Shown: positions 18,943-28,234, counted from the stretch's first letter. The stretch: DNA of 48,865 nt from Candidatus Parcubacteria bacterium (GCA_023131055.1 JAGMAB010000002.1:1-48865), one strand, 5' to 3'. Made by a program: numbers and translations. The notes: a model not told the origin generated them from the letters alone.

Positions 18943-19417
18943 AAAAGGAATTGCCGTCATAGAAATTTTGATTATTATTGTTATTATTACTACCGCGTTA
19001 ACCGCTCTTTTAGGTTTGGTTGCTTTTTCTTTAAGAGCGTCTGTTTTAATTAAAGAAACAACTCAGGCAAAGAATATTGCCGAGGGAATAATAGAACAAA
19101 CGCGAAATTTCAGAGACGGAACAATTTGGGACACTGACGGGCTTGGCGTTTTATCCACAGGGATTATTTATCATATTGAAAAAACAACAGATGCGTTGCC
19201 GAAATGGCAAATAGTTGCCGGGGAGGAAACAATTGACGGTTTTACGAGAAAAGTTATTTTTGGAGAGGTTCAAAGAGATGGAGATGATAATATTGTTGAA
19301 ACAGAAGGAACTATTGATTCTGACACTAAAAAAATAACCGCTGCTGTTTCCTGGCAGACAAAAGGAAAAACCCGTCAAATAGAAATCATAACTTTTTTAA
19401 CCAATTGGAAACAATGA
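18914..19417 (+). CDS. Prepilin-like protein
   Basis: KKGIAVIEILIIIVIITTALTALLG; overlaps upstream gene by 29 nt. Confidence 0.8.
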   Translation: MFLIQWKHNKKGIAVIEILIIIVIITTALTALLGLVAFSLRASVLIKETTQAKNIAEGIIEQTRNFRDGTIWDTDGLGVLSTGIIYHIEKTTDALPKWQIVAGEETIDGFTRKVIFGEVQRDGDDNIVETEGTIDSDTKKITAAVSWQTKGKTRQIEIITFLTNWKQ

Positions 19418-19935
19418 GAAAAGGATTTACATTAATTGAAACTTTAGTTTATGTAGCAATATTGGCAATTGTTATTTCAGCGGTTTTTTCTTATTTTTTT
19501 TGGACTGTTAATTCTAATATTAAAACCAAGGCAATGCGGGAAACCTTGGATAACGCCAGAAGAGCTATGGAAATAATAACCCATGAAATAAAAGAATCAG
19601 AAAGTATTTATATTCCAACCAGTGTTTTCGGTTCTCATCCAGGCCAGATTTCTTTAGAAACAAAAAAATACCTGCCGGAAGGAGAGGTCATTACTTATAT
19701 TGATTTTTTTCTTTGCGAAGATAAAATCTGTTTTAAAAAAGAATCTCAAAATGCAATCGCTTTAACTTCTAACAGAGTAAAAGTAAGTAAATTGGAATTT
19801 AATCAAGTTGCCACTGATTTGCTTTACCCTTCTATTCAAATTGAGCTAAAGGTTGATTATAATACCTTGGCTGATAAGCCGGAATATCAGGCGTCAGTTG
19901 AACTTTTTTCTACCGCTTCTTTAAGGTCTTTTTAA
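19405..19935 (+). CDS. Prepilin-like protein (PilW/GspJ-like)
   Basis: MRKGFTLIETLVYVAILAIVISAVF; start may be 19414. Confidence 0.85.
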   Translation: METMRKGFTLIETLVYVAILAIVISAVFSYFFWTVNSNIKTKAMRETLDNARRAMEIITHEIKESESIYIPTSVFGSHPGQISLETKKYLPEGEVITYIDFFLCEDKICFKKESQNAIALTSNRVKVSKLEFNQVATDLLYPSIQIELKVDYNTLADKPEYQASVELFSTASLRSF

Positions 19936-19936
19936 A

Positions 19937-21223
19937 ATGTTAAAAAGAGACAAAAATCAAAAAGGGTTTGCCGCGTTTTATCTTACTGTTTTAATTTTAG
20001 CAGTTGTTTTTACTATTGGTACAAGTATCTCTATTTTAATTTATGGGCAGGAAAAAATTTCCAGAAATATTGTAAGAAGCAGTCAGGCATATTATACTGC
20101 TGAAGCGGGAATTGAAGACGCGCTTTTACGTTTAGAAAAAAAACTTAATTGGTCAAGCCCTTATCTGTTAAACATTGGCAATAATATTAGCGCTATAGAA
20201 ATATCAGATATTATTGGCGGTTCAAGAGTTATTACAGCGAAAGGAAGCGCGGGAAATCAAGTTAGAAAAATAGAAGTGTATTACGGGATAAAAACAGGTA
20301 AGACTGCTTTTCGTTACGGGGTTCAGGTTGATGAAGGGGGAATTGTGATGCATAACAATAGCGAAATTAAAGGAAATATTTTTTCAAATGGCAGTATTGT
20401 AGGCGCAGGCGTAATTACCGGCGATGTTGTGGTGGCTAGCGCCAGCGTTGTTTATGGAAACAATGAAATCAATGGTTTAGAAATTGGAGAAGAAAGCGGC
20501 GCGGATGCTTATGCGTATTCTTGTCAAGATTGCGAAATATGGGGGAAACTTTATCTAAGCGGGGGTAGCGCCGTAAATTGTACGGCAGATGAAATAATTA
20601 CTGAAACTGAAACAATAACAAAAAAGGATTTGCCAATTACCCAGGAACAAATTGACGGCTGGGAAACAGAAGCTAGTTCTTCTGAAATTTATATCGGAGA
20701 TTATGTAGTTTCTGGCGGAGATACTGAATCTTTTGGGCCTCGCAAGATTGAAGGTTCTTTAACAATAAAAAATAACGCTGTTTTAATTATGGAGGGTACT
20801 ATTTGGGTTACAGGGCTTATGACTATAGAAAATAACGCAGTTATTAGATTAGATCAAGCCGCCTATGGTTCAAAAAGCGGGGTTTTAATCGTTGATGATG
20901 GAAAAATTATTGTTGAGAACGGCGCTGAACTTTTTGGCTCCGGCGAAGAAAGCAGTTATCTTATGCTCCTTTCCACCAATACTTCTCAAATTGAGGAGAG
21001 TCCGGCTATTGATATAGGAAATAATTCCATAGGCGCAATTTTTTACACCAATAAAGGTTTAATAGTTCTAAATAATAATATGGAAGCGAGAGAGGTTACG
21101 GGCTATAAAATTCTTCTTAAACCCAATACGGTAATAGAGTACGAAACCGGCTTAATGCACGTTTTTTTTACAAGCGGGCCCGGTGGTTCTTGGGAAGTAA
21201 CCAGTTGGAAAGAAATAGAATAA
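19937..21223 (+). CDS. PilX-like pilus assembly protein with beta-helix-like C-terminal region
   Basis: QKGFAAFYLTVLILAVVFTIG; YYTAEAGIEDALLRLE; repeated short strands (GNIFSNGSIVGAGVITGDVVVA). Confidence 0.75.
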   Translation: MLKRDKNQKGFAAFYLTVLILAVVFTIGTSISILIYGQEKISRNIVRSSQAYYTAEAGIEDALLRLEKKLNWSSPYLLNIGNNISAIEISDIIGGSRVITAKGSAGNQVRKIEVYYGIKTGKTAFRYGVQVDEGGIVMHNNSEIKGNIFSNGSIVGAGVITGDVVVASASVVYGNNEINGLEIGEESGADAYAYSCQDCEIWGKLYLSGGSAVNCTADEIITETETITKKDLPITQEQIDGWETEASSSEIYIGDYVVSGGDTESFGPRKIEGSLTIKNNAVLIMEGTIWVTGLMTIENNAVIRLDQAAYGSKSGVLIVDDGKIIVENGAELFGSGEESSYLMLLSTNTSQIEESPAIDIGNNSIGAIFYTNKGLIVLNNNMEAREVTGYKILLKPNTVIEYETGLMHVFFTSGPGGSWEVTSWKEIE

Positions 21224-21246
21224 AAGAGTAAAATGAAAATAAAACA

Positions 21247-22311
21247 ATGTTTAATTTTTTAACATTAAAACAAGAGGCGTTTGGATTGGACATTTCTGAT
21301 TTATCTTTAAAGCTCATAAAACTTAAAAGAAAAGGAAAGTTTTTTGATTTGGCTTCATTCAACGAGGCAGACATTAAACCGGGAATAATCAAGCAAGGAG
21401 AAATTAAAAAAGAAAATGACTTGGTAAAAATTATTAAAGATGTTTGTTCTAAAATAAATGGAGAAAAACTAAAGACAAAATATGTTGTTGCGTCTTTGCC
21501 GGAAGAAAAAGCGTTCTTACAAGTAATTCAAATGCCCTTAATGTCAAAACAGGATTTGCAGTCAGCTGTTGTTTATGAGGCGGAAAATTATATTCCTTTG
21601 CCGATTGAAAAAGTTTATTTATCTTCTCAAGTTATTTCTCCTGTTAATAACCGTGAAAATCATCTTGATGTTTTAATCGCCGCTTTGCCTAAAACAACGG
21701 TTGATGCTTATGTATCTTGTCTTAAAAAAGCCGGACTTCAGCCAATTGCCTTGGAAGTTGAGTCATTGGCTATTTCTCGGGCATTAATAAAAAATGAAAC
21801 TGCTGTTTCTCCGGTTCTCTTGATTGATTTGGGAGCGAATAGAACCGGTTTTATTGTTTTTGCCGGTAATTCTTTGAGGTTCACTTCCTCTATTCCGGTT
21901 TCTTCCCAAAGTTTTACTAATATTATTTCTAAAACCTTAAAAGTAAATTTGTCTGAGGCGGAAAAATTAAAATTACAATATGGCTTAAAAGAAAAAAAGG
22001 TTTTTGACGCCTTAATTCCGGCATTAGTTGATTTAGTTGAACAAATTCAAAAATATCTTGATTATTATCAAACCCACGCTTCTCACATAAAGAAGATTTT
22101 TCTTTGCGGCGGCGGCGCCAAACTAAAAGGTTTTACTGATTTTCTTTCGGATAAATTGAAAATTACGGTTGATGTCGGCAATCCCTGGATAAATATCCTG
22201 CCGCATGATTTTTTAATACCAAAGAAATTGCTGATTTATAAAAAAGAAGAATCGCTTAGATATACTACGGCTTTAGGCTTGGCCATAAGAGCAATCAAAA
22301 AAAATGATTAA
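21247..22311 (+). CDS. pilM: Type IV pilus assembly protein PilM
   Basis: GLDISDLSLKLIKL, actin-like ATPase motifs, LIDLGANRTGFIVF, IFLCGGGAKLKGF. Confidence 0.93.
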   Translation: MFNFLTLKQEAFGLDISDLSLKLIKLKRKGKFFDLASFNEADIKPGIIKQGEIKKENDLVKIIKDVCSKINGEKLKTKYVVASLPEEKAFLQVIQMPLMSKQDLQSAVVYEAENYIPLPIEKVYLSSQVISPVNNRENHLDVLIAALPKTTVDAYVSCLKKAGLQPIALEVESLAISRALIKNETAVSPVLLIDLGANRTGFIVFAGNSLRFTSSIPVSSQSFTNIISKTLKVNLSEAEKLKLQYGLKEKKVFDALIPALVDLVEQIQKYLDYYQTHASHIKKIFLCGGGAKLKGFTDFLSDKLKITVDVGNPWINILPHDFLIPKKLLIYKKEESLRYTTALGLAIRAIKKND

Positions 22312-22876
22312 TCTTTTACCGTCTCAATATAAAAAAGAATTAAAGCAAGAGGAAAGTTTGAAGATAATAGTAATTTTAGGAATTATTATTCTAAGTTTTT
22401 TGATTTGTTTTTGTTTAATTCTTTTTTTAATAAAAATAGATATTTCCGAAGAAATTACTACCCAAAAAATTTTTATTGAAGTAAAAGAAAAAGAATATAG
22501 AATATCAGAGACAAAAAATTTAGAGAAAGAAATGCTTTTACTCAATCAGACACTTTTGAAATTGAATTCTTTTTATAAAGAGCAGATTAATTTAACTGAA
22601 GCATTGGAAAAAATTGCTCAAATACTTCCTTCAAAAGGTTATCTTACCGGCTTTAATTTTATGTTATTAAATGAAGAATATATTGCGGGCAAGCTTTCGT
22701 TTTCCGGTTTTTCTCCAACCAGAGAGATTTTACTCCTTTTTAAGGAAAACCTTGATAAACAAGAGATTTTCACGGAAATTTATTTCCCTTCGTCTAATTG
22801 GGTTAAACCAAGCGACATTGATTTTTCAGCAACCTTGAAAATAAATAATTTGTATGATTTTGAAAAACAAAATTAA
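22304..22876 (+). CDS. pilN: PilN-like fimbrial assembly protein
   Basis: MINLLPSQYKKELKQEE + TM + coiled coil; directly after pilM. Confidence 0.8.
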   Translation: MINLLPSQYKKELKQEESLKIIVILGIIILSFLICFCLILFLIKIDISEEITTQKIFIEVKEKEYRISETKNLEKEMLLLNQTLLKLNSFYKEQINLTEALEKIAQILPSKGYLTGFNFMLLNEEYIAGKLSFSGFSPTREILLLFKENLDKQEIFTEIYFPSSNWVKPSDIDFSATLKINNLYDFEKQN

Positions 22877-23408
22877 TTTATCTTCACCCGCCCAAATTTT
22901 AGTACGTAAAACTTGGGCGGGTTTAGCGGTTTTTAGCATTTTAATTATATTCTTGATTGTTTTTGTAATTGACCCGCTTTTCAAAGGAATAAAGAATAAT
23001 TCAAATGATTTAATTTTCCAGAAACAACAATTTGTTTCTTTGGAAACAAAAATTAAAGACTTGCAGGAATTCAAGGTTTTTTCTCAAAATGAGAAAAAAA
23101 ATCTGGAAAAAATCGCTAAATTATTCATAAACCCTGATTTGCCGGTAGAATTTATTAGTTTCTTGGAAAACATTTCCAATGATTGTCAGATTCCAATTAA
23201 AATTTCAGCGCTTCCTTCCAAAAAAGAAAAAGAAGAAGCGATTTGGCAATCGCTTAATTTTCAAATTTCTTGTTCCGGCGCATTCCCTAAATTTTTGAGA
23301 TTTCTGGAAAAGTTAGAAAATAGCCCTTATTTAATTACAATCCAAAATGTGAATATCAATGATGTTAATATTAATCTTTCAATAAAAGTTTATGCCAAAG
23401 CGAATTAA
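22854..23408 (+). CDS. pilO: PilO-like pilus assembly protein
   Basis: Single N-terminal TM, coiled coil, position after pilN. Confidence 0.65.
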   Translation: MILKNKINLSSPAQILVRKTWAGLAVFSILIIFLIVFVIDPLFKGIKNNSNDLIFQKQQFVSLETKIKDLQEFKVFSQNEKKNLEKIAKLFINPDLPVEFISFLENISNDCQIPIKISALPSKKEKEEAIWQSLNFQISCSGAFPKFLRFLEKLENSPYLITIQNVNINDVNINLSIKVYAKAN

Positions 23409-23691
23409 TTTTAAAAAAATTACGGATTTTTTTGGAAAACTGCCTGAATTTTTAGATAAACGCGCCTTTTTATTTTTTTTAGTGTTTTTGTTAATATCTT
23501 TGATTTTGGGAAGTTTTCTTTTTTACAAATATAGTATTTTAATTGACAAGGAAAAACCGGATGTTGTTATTGGGGCAATAAAGTTTAATAAACAACTTTA
23601 TCAGGAAATTTTGGAAATTCAGCAAATAAAAGAACAGCAATTTGAAAAAACTAACTTAAAAGAATATCCTTCTCTTTTCAAAATTGACTGA
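23392..23691 (+). CDS. Small single-TM protein at end of pilus operon
   Basis: TM helix AFLFFLVFLLISLILGSFLFY; overlaps pilO end. Confidence 0.6.
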   Translation: MPKRINFKKITDFFGKLPEFLDKRAFLFFLVFLLISLILGSFLFYKYSILIDKEKPDVVIGAIKFNKQLYQEILEIQQIKEQQFEKTNLKEYPSLFKID

Positions 23692-23712
23692 ATAGGAAAT
23701 TTTAGGTATAAT
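23684..23712 (+). promoter_or_regulatory. Promoter upstream of tRNA-Arg(UCU)
   Basis: TTGACT - 17 nt - TATAAT. Confidence 0.7.
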
Positions 23713-23756
23713 GAGGTCAATCCTCCTCAGGAGGAGGTTTGACCTCAATCAATTCC
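23713..23756. repeat. Diverged member of the dispersed palindrome family
   Basis: GAGGTCAATCCTCCTCAGGAGGAGGTTTGACCTC palindrome followed by the family tail AATCAATTCC. Confidence 0.55.
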
Positions 23757-23788
23757 CCAGTGCTTAGTTATCAGTTATCAATCTTGTT

Positions 23789-23863
23789 GCCCTCGTAGTT
23801 CAACGGATAGAATACGGGTTTTCTAAACCTGAAATGGGAGTTCGATTCTTCCCGAGGGCACCA
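23789..23863 (+). tRNA. tRNA-Arg(UCU)
   Basis: GCCCTCGTAGTTCAACGGATAGAAT...TTTCTAA loop...GAGTTCGATTCTTCCCGAGGGCACCA; CCA encoded. Confidence 0.95.
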
Positions 23864-23893
23864 CTAAGAAAAAGAAAATTTTTTAATCAGTTT

Positions 23894-24661
23894 ATGAATA
23901 AAAATTTAATACCAGAAAATTACAATTCTCAAAATCTTGTTAATATGTGGCGAGATTATATTGATTGGGATAAACGGAGAATCGGAGAAGAAAATTTTTT
24001 AGTAAATCAACTTCGCAAATATAATGTTAAAAAAGTTTTTGATGCCGCTTTAGGTGACGGTTGCGATTCTATATATTTAATCAAACAGGGTTTTGATGTT
24101 ATTAGTAATGAGATAGATAAAATCTTTTTAAATAAAGCTTTAGAGCATGCGAAATCTGAAAATATTGAACTTAAAACTACTTCTTTAGATTGGCGAGAAC
24201 TTGATAAAGAATTGCTCGAAAAATCCTTTGATGCTGTTTTATGTTTAGGTAATTCGCTAACATATCTTTTTACTGAAAAAAACCAAATAGATGTTTTAAA
24301 TCAATTCCGCCGTATTTTAAGAAATAAGAGTATTTTCATAATTGATGAAAGAAATTATCAATACATTTTAGATAACCGAAAAGAAATTTTAAAAGGTAAT
24401 TTTCGTTATAGTGGTAGATATATTTATTGCGGCAAAAAGGTACATAATTATCCGGTGGAAATATCCGATCAAAAAGTCAAATTTGAAATCGTTGACAAAC
24501 GAACTGGCAAGAAGGATCATTTTATTGTCTACCCATTTAAGCGTGGGGAGATGAAAAATCTTTTGAGTAAAGCAAGTTTTAAATCTGTTGAACAATTTAG
24601 TGATTTTAAATCAGGCGAAGATATAAACGCTGATTTTTATCAATATGTTTGTGTGAAGTAA
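23894..24661 (+). CDS. SAM-dependent methyltransferase (class I, glycine N-methyltransferase-like)
   Basis: VFDAALGDGCDSIYLIKQGFDVISNEID, DAVLCLGNSLTYL; ATG 23894 preferred over 23834 (inside tRNA). Confidence 0.8.
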   Translation: MNKNLIPENYNSQNLVNMWRDYIDWDKRRIGEENFLVNQLRKYNVKKVFDAALGDGCDSIYLIKQGFDVISNEIDKIFLNKALEHAKSENIELKTTSLDWRELDKELLEKSFDAVLCLGNSLTYLFTEKNQIDVLNQFRRILRNKSIFIIDERNYQYILDNRKEILKGNFRYSGRYIYCGKKVHNYPVEISDQKVKFEIVDKRTGKKDHFIVYPFKRGEMKNLLSKASFKSVEQFSDFKSGEDINADFYQYVCVK

Positions 24662-24749
24662 TTTTTTAGTATTTTGTCGTTAGAAAAAATTTGAACTACT
24701 CCACAACCGAGTGCTTTTACTTTTTAGTTTTTTGTGATAGAATTAGATA

Positions 24750-25244
24750 ATGAAAAGAAAGACAAAACAAATTTTTAATAGGAAATGTAAAATTTGTGGA
24801 AAAGAATTTCATGTTAAACCATATTTTATAAAACACGGCTGGGGTCAATATTGTTCTCGCGAGTGTCAATACAAAGCATACCGAAAAGGAAAATTTGTAT
24901 ATTGCGAAATCTGCGGTAAAAAAATTTGGAGGCAACCTCACGAGTTTGAACAATCGAAAAGCAACAAATTTTTTTGTAGCAAGTCCCATCAAACTTTATG
25001 GAGAAATAAAGAGTTTAGTGGCCCGCGTCACGGAAATTGGAAAGGCGGAGAACATATACACCATAAAAGACTTCTAATCCAAAATAAAATTAAGCCAGTT
25101 TGTAAATTATGTGATTGTAAAGATAAAAGAGTGCTTGTTGTGCATCATCTCGATAGAAATAGAAAACATAATAATATAAAAAATTTAGTATACTTGTGCC
25201 ATAATTGTCATCATTTAGTTCATTGTCATAATATTTCAGTATAA
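24750..25244 (+). CDS. HNH endonuclease with zinc-finger-like Cys pairs
   Basis: CKICGKEF, CEICGKKI, CKLCDCK...VVHHLDRNRKHNNIKNLVYLCHNCHHLVH. Confidence 0.85.
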   Translation: MKRKTKQIFNRKCKICGKEFHVKPYFIKHGWGQYCSRECQYKAYRKGKFVYCEICGKKIWRQPHEFEQSKSNKFFCSKSHQTLWRNKEFSGPRHGNWKGGEHIHHKRLLIQNKIKPVCKLCDCKDKRVLVVHHLDRNRKHNNIKNLVYLCHNCHHLVHCHNISV

Positions 25245-25250
25245 ATTCAT

Positions 25251-25323
25251 GGTGGTCGTAGTGTAGTGGCTTAGCACAAGAATTTGTGGAATTCTTAGGG
25301 GGAGTTCAAATCTCCTCGACCAC
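25251..25323 (+). tRNA. tRNA-His(GUG)
   Basis: GGTGGTCGTAGTGTAGTGGCTTAGCAC...TTGTGGA loop...GAGTTCAAATCTCCTCGACCACC. Confidence 0.9.
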
Positions 25324-25329
25324 CAATTT

Positions 25330-26355
25330 TCACTTTTTTTCTTCTAATTTTGCGCGCAACTCTATTTGTTTTTTCTCTCTTAGAATTTTCAAGGAGATTT
25401 CCTGACCGATTTTGTATTTCTGCAGAATAAAAGTTAAAGGATTTTTAAAAGTAATTTTTTCCCCTTGGCACTCTAAAATTATATCGTATTCTTTCAAGCC
25501 GGCTTTATCTGCCGCGGAATCTTTCGCTATTGCCGGCTCGCCTAAATTTTCTCTGGCAATTAAAGCGCCGTAATCAACAGGCAAATGGTTTGACTTGGCT
25601 ATTTCCTTGCTTAAAATTATGTATTTTACTCCTAAAAACGGCCTCTTGATTTTTCCATATTTTTTGACTTCTTCCAAATCATTTCTGGCATAATCTATTG
25701 GAATGGCAAAACCAATATTTTGCGCTCCCATAACCATTGCCGTATTAACGCCGATTGCTTTGCTTTCCATATTTATCAAGGGTCCTCCGGAATTTCCAGG
25801 ATTGATTGCCGCATCTGTCTGAATTAGCCCTCTTAAACTGGTTGCCTTTGAAGAAAAACCGTCAATAGCCGTAATTCTGCGGCTTAACCCTGAAACAATT
25901 CCGGCAGACAAAGTGTCTTCAAATTCTCCCAAAGGATTTCCTACCGCCACAACTGTTTCTCCTAATTCAATTTCTTTTGAACTGCCTAATTCCAAATAAG
26001 GGAATTTTTTCCCCTGAATTTTTAGAACCGCTATGTCAATTAAAGAATCTCTGACCAAAACCTTGGCAGGATATTTATGTTTTATATCAAGTATTACAGT
26101 ATAATCTGCTCCATGGTCTTTGACTACATGATTGCAGGTTAAAACATATCCGTCAGGCGAAACAATAAACCCTGACCCACCGCCGATTTTTGTTTTTTCT
26201 TTTCCTTTTTTAAGTTTTGGCAAAATCAATTCTTGACCGCCAAGAGGAAAAAGATAAAAACCCTCTATTTTAGGCAGGTCTTTTGAAATAGCAATAGTTA
26301 TTACCGCGGGACAAACCTTTTTCGCTACTTTTACAATTGGCGATTGTTCTTTCAT
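25330..26355 (-). CDS. HtrA/DegP-like trypsin-type serine protease with PDZ domain
   Basis: CNHVV, IDIAVLKI, AINPGNSGGPL triad; PDZ AADKAGLKEYDIILECQGEKI; start at 26355 (MKEQSPIVK), track extension overlaps tRNA. Confidence 0.9.
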   Translation of the reverse strand: MKEQSPIVKVAKKVCPAVITIAISKDLPKIEGFYLFPLGGQELILPKLKKGKEKTKIGGGSGFIVSPDGYVLTCNHVVKDHGADYTVILDIKHKYPAKVLVRDSLIDIAVLKIQGKKFPYLELGSSKEIELGETVVAVGNPLGEFEDTLSAGIVSGLSRRITAIDGFSSKATSLRGLIQTDAAINPGNSGGPLINMESKAIGVNTAMVMGAQNIGFAIPIDYARNDLEEVKKYGKIKRPFLGVKYIILSKEIAKSNHLPVDYGALIARENLGEPAIAKDSAADKAGLKEYDIILECQGEKITFKNPLTFILQKYKIGQEISLKILREKKQIELRAKLEEKK

Positions 26356-26424
26356 ACAAGTATATTTTAACATATATGCTCTTGTTAGCAAAGGTAAAAT
26401 ATGATAATTTGATAATTGAACTCT

Positions 26425-26496
26425 GCCCTTGTAGTTCAATGGATAGAATATTTCCCCCCTAAGGAAAAAATGGAAGTTCGACTCTTCCCAAGGGCA
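26425..26496 (+). tRNA. tRNA-Arg(CCU)
   Basis: GCCCTTGTAGTTCAATGGATAGAAT...CCCCTAA loop...AAGTTCGACTCTTCCCAAGGGCA. Confidence 0.93.
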
Positions 26497-28094
26497 CATA
26501 AGGGCCCATAATCTAGTGGTAAAATACCTCTATGGCATAGAGGAGTCGGGAGTTCGACTCTCCCTGGGTCCACTACTTGTGATTTTTGGGGAGATTTCAC
26601 CCTCAAAAACTGCTGATTTAAGTTAAAAATCACACCTAATTTAGCGGTTCCAAATCCCTTATTTTTGTCATAGGGAATTCCTTCTGGAAACACTAACTTT
26701 TGGAACCGAGGACGCGATTCAGGCAGTAGATCAAACCACTGCCTGCCTAAATTACTAATGAAGTTAGTAGCGTAAGTTAGAACCCCTTCAATATCAAACT
26801 GCTCTATCCGGGATTCATCCAAAGATATTTTTGTAGTAACGATTTCATTATCTGTTTCTTCTTTGCGTTCCTGAAATTCTTGTTTGGTATAAGAGCCATC
26901 TTCTCTCATCTCAAAAATTCTTTTTCTTTTGGCTTGGATTATTTCAAGTCTTTTTTCATATTTCTTGGCTTCTGATTCAAATCCTTTCCCTTTTTCTTGC
27001 CATAAATCCAACACGGTTTCCTTAAACAAATTTAGGAATTTTTCTTTGGGAGTAATTTTTTCTAAATACTGTAAAAATTCTTTTTCAATTGTTTTTTTTA
27101 CTATACTCTTGCCAAACATTTGGCATTCTTTGTTGCGGCAATGATAATAAAAATATCTGCCGCCATTGCCACGAGGAGAACTTCCTGTTAATGGTGTGTT
27201 GCATAAAGCGCAAATTATAGTTCTGCGAAGCGGAAAATTTGGGTTATACCTCACATATTTATTTAGCTGTTTTTTGCCAGTCCGAATAAGTTGAATTTTG
27301 TGAAATTCTTCTTTTGTAATCATTGCTTTGTGCAGACCTTCAATTTTTTCTCCGGTCCAAGGATTCACTAAAACACCTGTATAAAAATTCAAGTATTTTC
27401 CGAGTATTCTGTTAATAAATTGTAATGTGGTTTCTTTGCCGCGAATAGATTTTAATCCCCATTTATCAAGCAATTTTGATAGTTCTACTTGTGAATATAA
27501 TCCTTTAGCGTATTCTTTGAGCGCTTTCTGAATAATTGGGAAAATTTCTTTATCCGGTAAATCAGGTTCAGTTTTCTTTTCTCCTTGTTTTTTGAAATGA
27601 GAGCATTCATAGCCAATCGGTGGTTTCCATGGGAAAATGCCTTTATTTATTCTTTCTGACATGCCATCAATACAGCGTTGTTTTCGGATGGCATTATCAA
27701 ATTCTGAGCTGCCAGCTAAAACAGTTTCAATAAATTTTTCAGCAGGATTATTACCAATGGGTTCGGCAACTGAACGTAATGTAACCTTATAATCAAGTAA
27801 TGTTTTTCTTACATAAAAGTGGTCTTCAGTGTTTCGTGCAAATCTATCAACTTTAGCTACAACAAAAGCGTCAATCTTGCCTTTGTTTTTTCTACAAAAT
27901 TCTATTGCCCGTAAAAATTCAGCCCTATCAGCTGTTTTGGCAGAAGCGCCTTCTTCGCGAAAGACGGCTAATACTTCAATACCTTTTTCTTTACAGTAAT
28001 TGCGGCACTGTTCTTCTTGGAAATCCAAAGAAGTTCCTTTTACTTGTTCGTCGCTTGATACCCTTGTATAAATAATTCCTTTTATCTTTTCCAT
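26436..28094 (-). CDS. Large serine recombinase (resolvase/integrase family)
   Basis: GIIYTRVSSDEQVKGTSLDFQEEQCRNYCKEKG, recombinase domain, zinc ribbon CALCNTPLTG...CRNKEC, coiled coil; ATG 28094; ORF stays open through antisense of tRNA-Ala and into tRNA-Arg. Confidence 0.9.
   Translation of the reverse strand: MEKIKGIIYTRVSSDEQVKGTSLDFQEEQCRNYCKEKGIEVLAVFREEGASAKTADRAEFLRAIEFCRKNKGKIDAFVVAKVDRFARNTEDHFYVRKTLLDYKVTLRSVAEPIGNNPAEKFIETVLAGSSEFDNAIRKQRCIDGMSERINKGIFPWKPPIGYECSHFKKQGEKKTEPDLPDKEIFPIIQKALKEYAKGLYSQVELSKLLDKWGLKSIRGKETTLQFINRILGKYLNFYTGVLVNPWTGEKIEGLHKAMITKEEFHKIQLIRTGKKQLNKYVRYNPNFPLRRTIICALCNTPLTGSSPRGNGGRYFYYHCRNKECQMFGKSIVKKTIEKEFLQYLEKITPKEKFLNLFKETVLDLWQEKGKGFESEAKKYEKRLEIIQAKRKRIFEMREDGSYTKQEFQERKEETDNEIVTTKISLDESRIEQFDIEGVLTYATNFISNLGRQWFDLLPESRPRFQKLVFPEGIPYDKNKGFGTAKLGVIFNLNQQFLRVKSPQKSQVVDPGRVELPTPLCHRGILPLDYGPLCALGKSRTSIFSLGGKYSIH
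26502..26572 (+). tRNA. tRNA-Ala(GGC)
   Basis: GGGCCCATAATCTAGTGGTAAAATACCTCTATGGCATAGAGGAGTCGGGAGTTCGACTCTCCCTGGGTCCA. Confidence 0.93.
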
Positions 28095-28101
28095 AATACT
28101 T

Positions 28102-28222
28102 AAAGGGACGGTCTGGTTGACCCAACCTGCTTGCTCCGAAGAGTAGCCCATGCTGGCAGACCGCCCCTTTAGGGTCAGCATGGATAAAAAATCTCTTCGG
28201 ATATGCTACAGGATAGGTCAAC
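28102..28222 (-). ncRNA. Candidate structured 5' leader of the recombinase gene
   Basis: Nested stems 28216-28222/28116-28122, 28193-28200/28136-28143, 28176-28183/28148-28155 plus 14-nt pairing 28157-28170/28102-28115 (all paired with one G-U on minus strand). Confidence 0.55.
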
Positions 28223-28228
28223 ACTTTT

Positions 28229-28234
28229 ATTATA
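28229..28234 (-). promoter_or_regulatory. Candidate -10 box for recombinase leader transcript
   Basis: TATAAT on minus strand; weak -35 (TTATCT) 16 nt upstream. Confidence 0.4.

Noticed and set aside
26356-26499. N-terminal extension of the HtrA-like ORF
   Set aside because: Lies in antisense of tRNA-Arg(CCU); catalytic protein begins near MKEQSPIVK.
26545-26572. Search for a second copy of the tRNA-Ala 3' end as attR
   Set aside because: No copy of CGGGAGTTCGACTCTCCCTGGGTCCA seen by eye up to about 39 kb; large serine integrases need not leave long direct repeats, so boundary left open.
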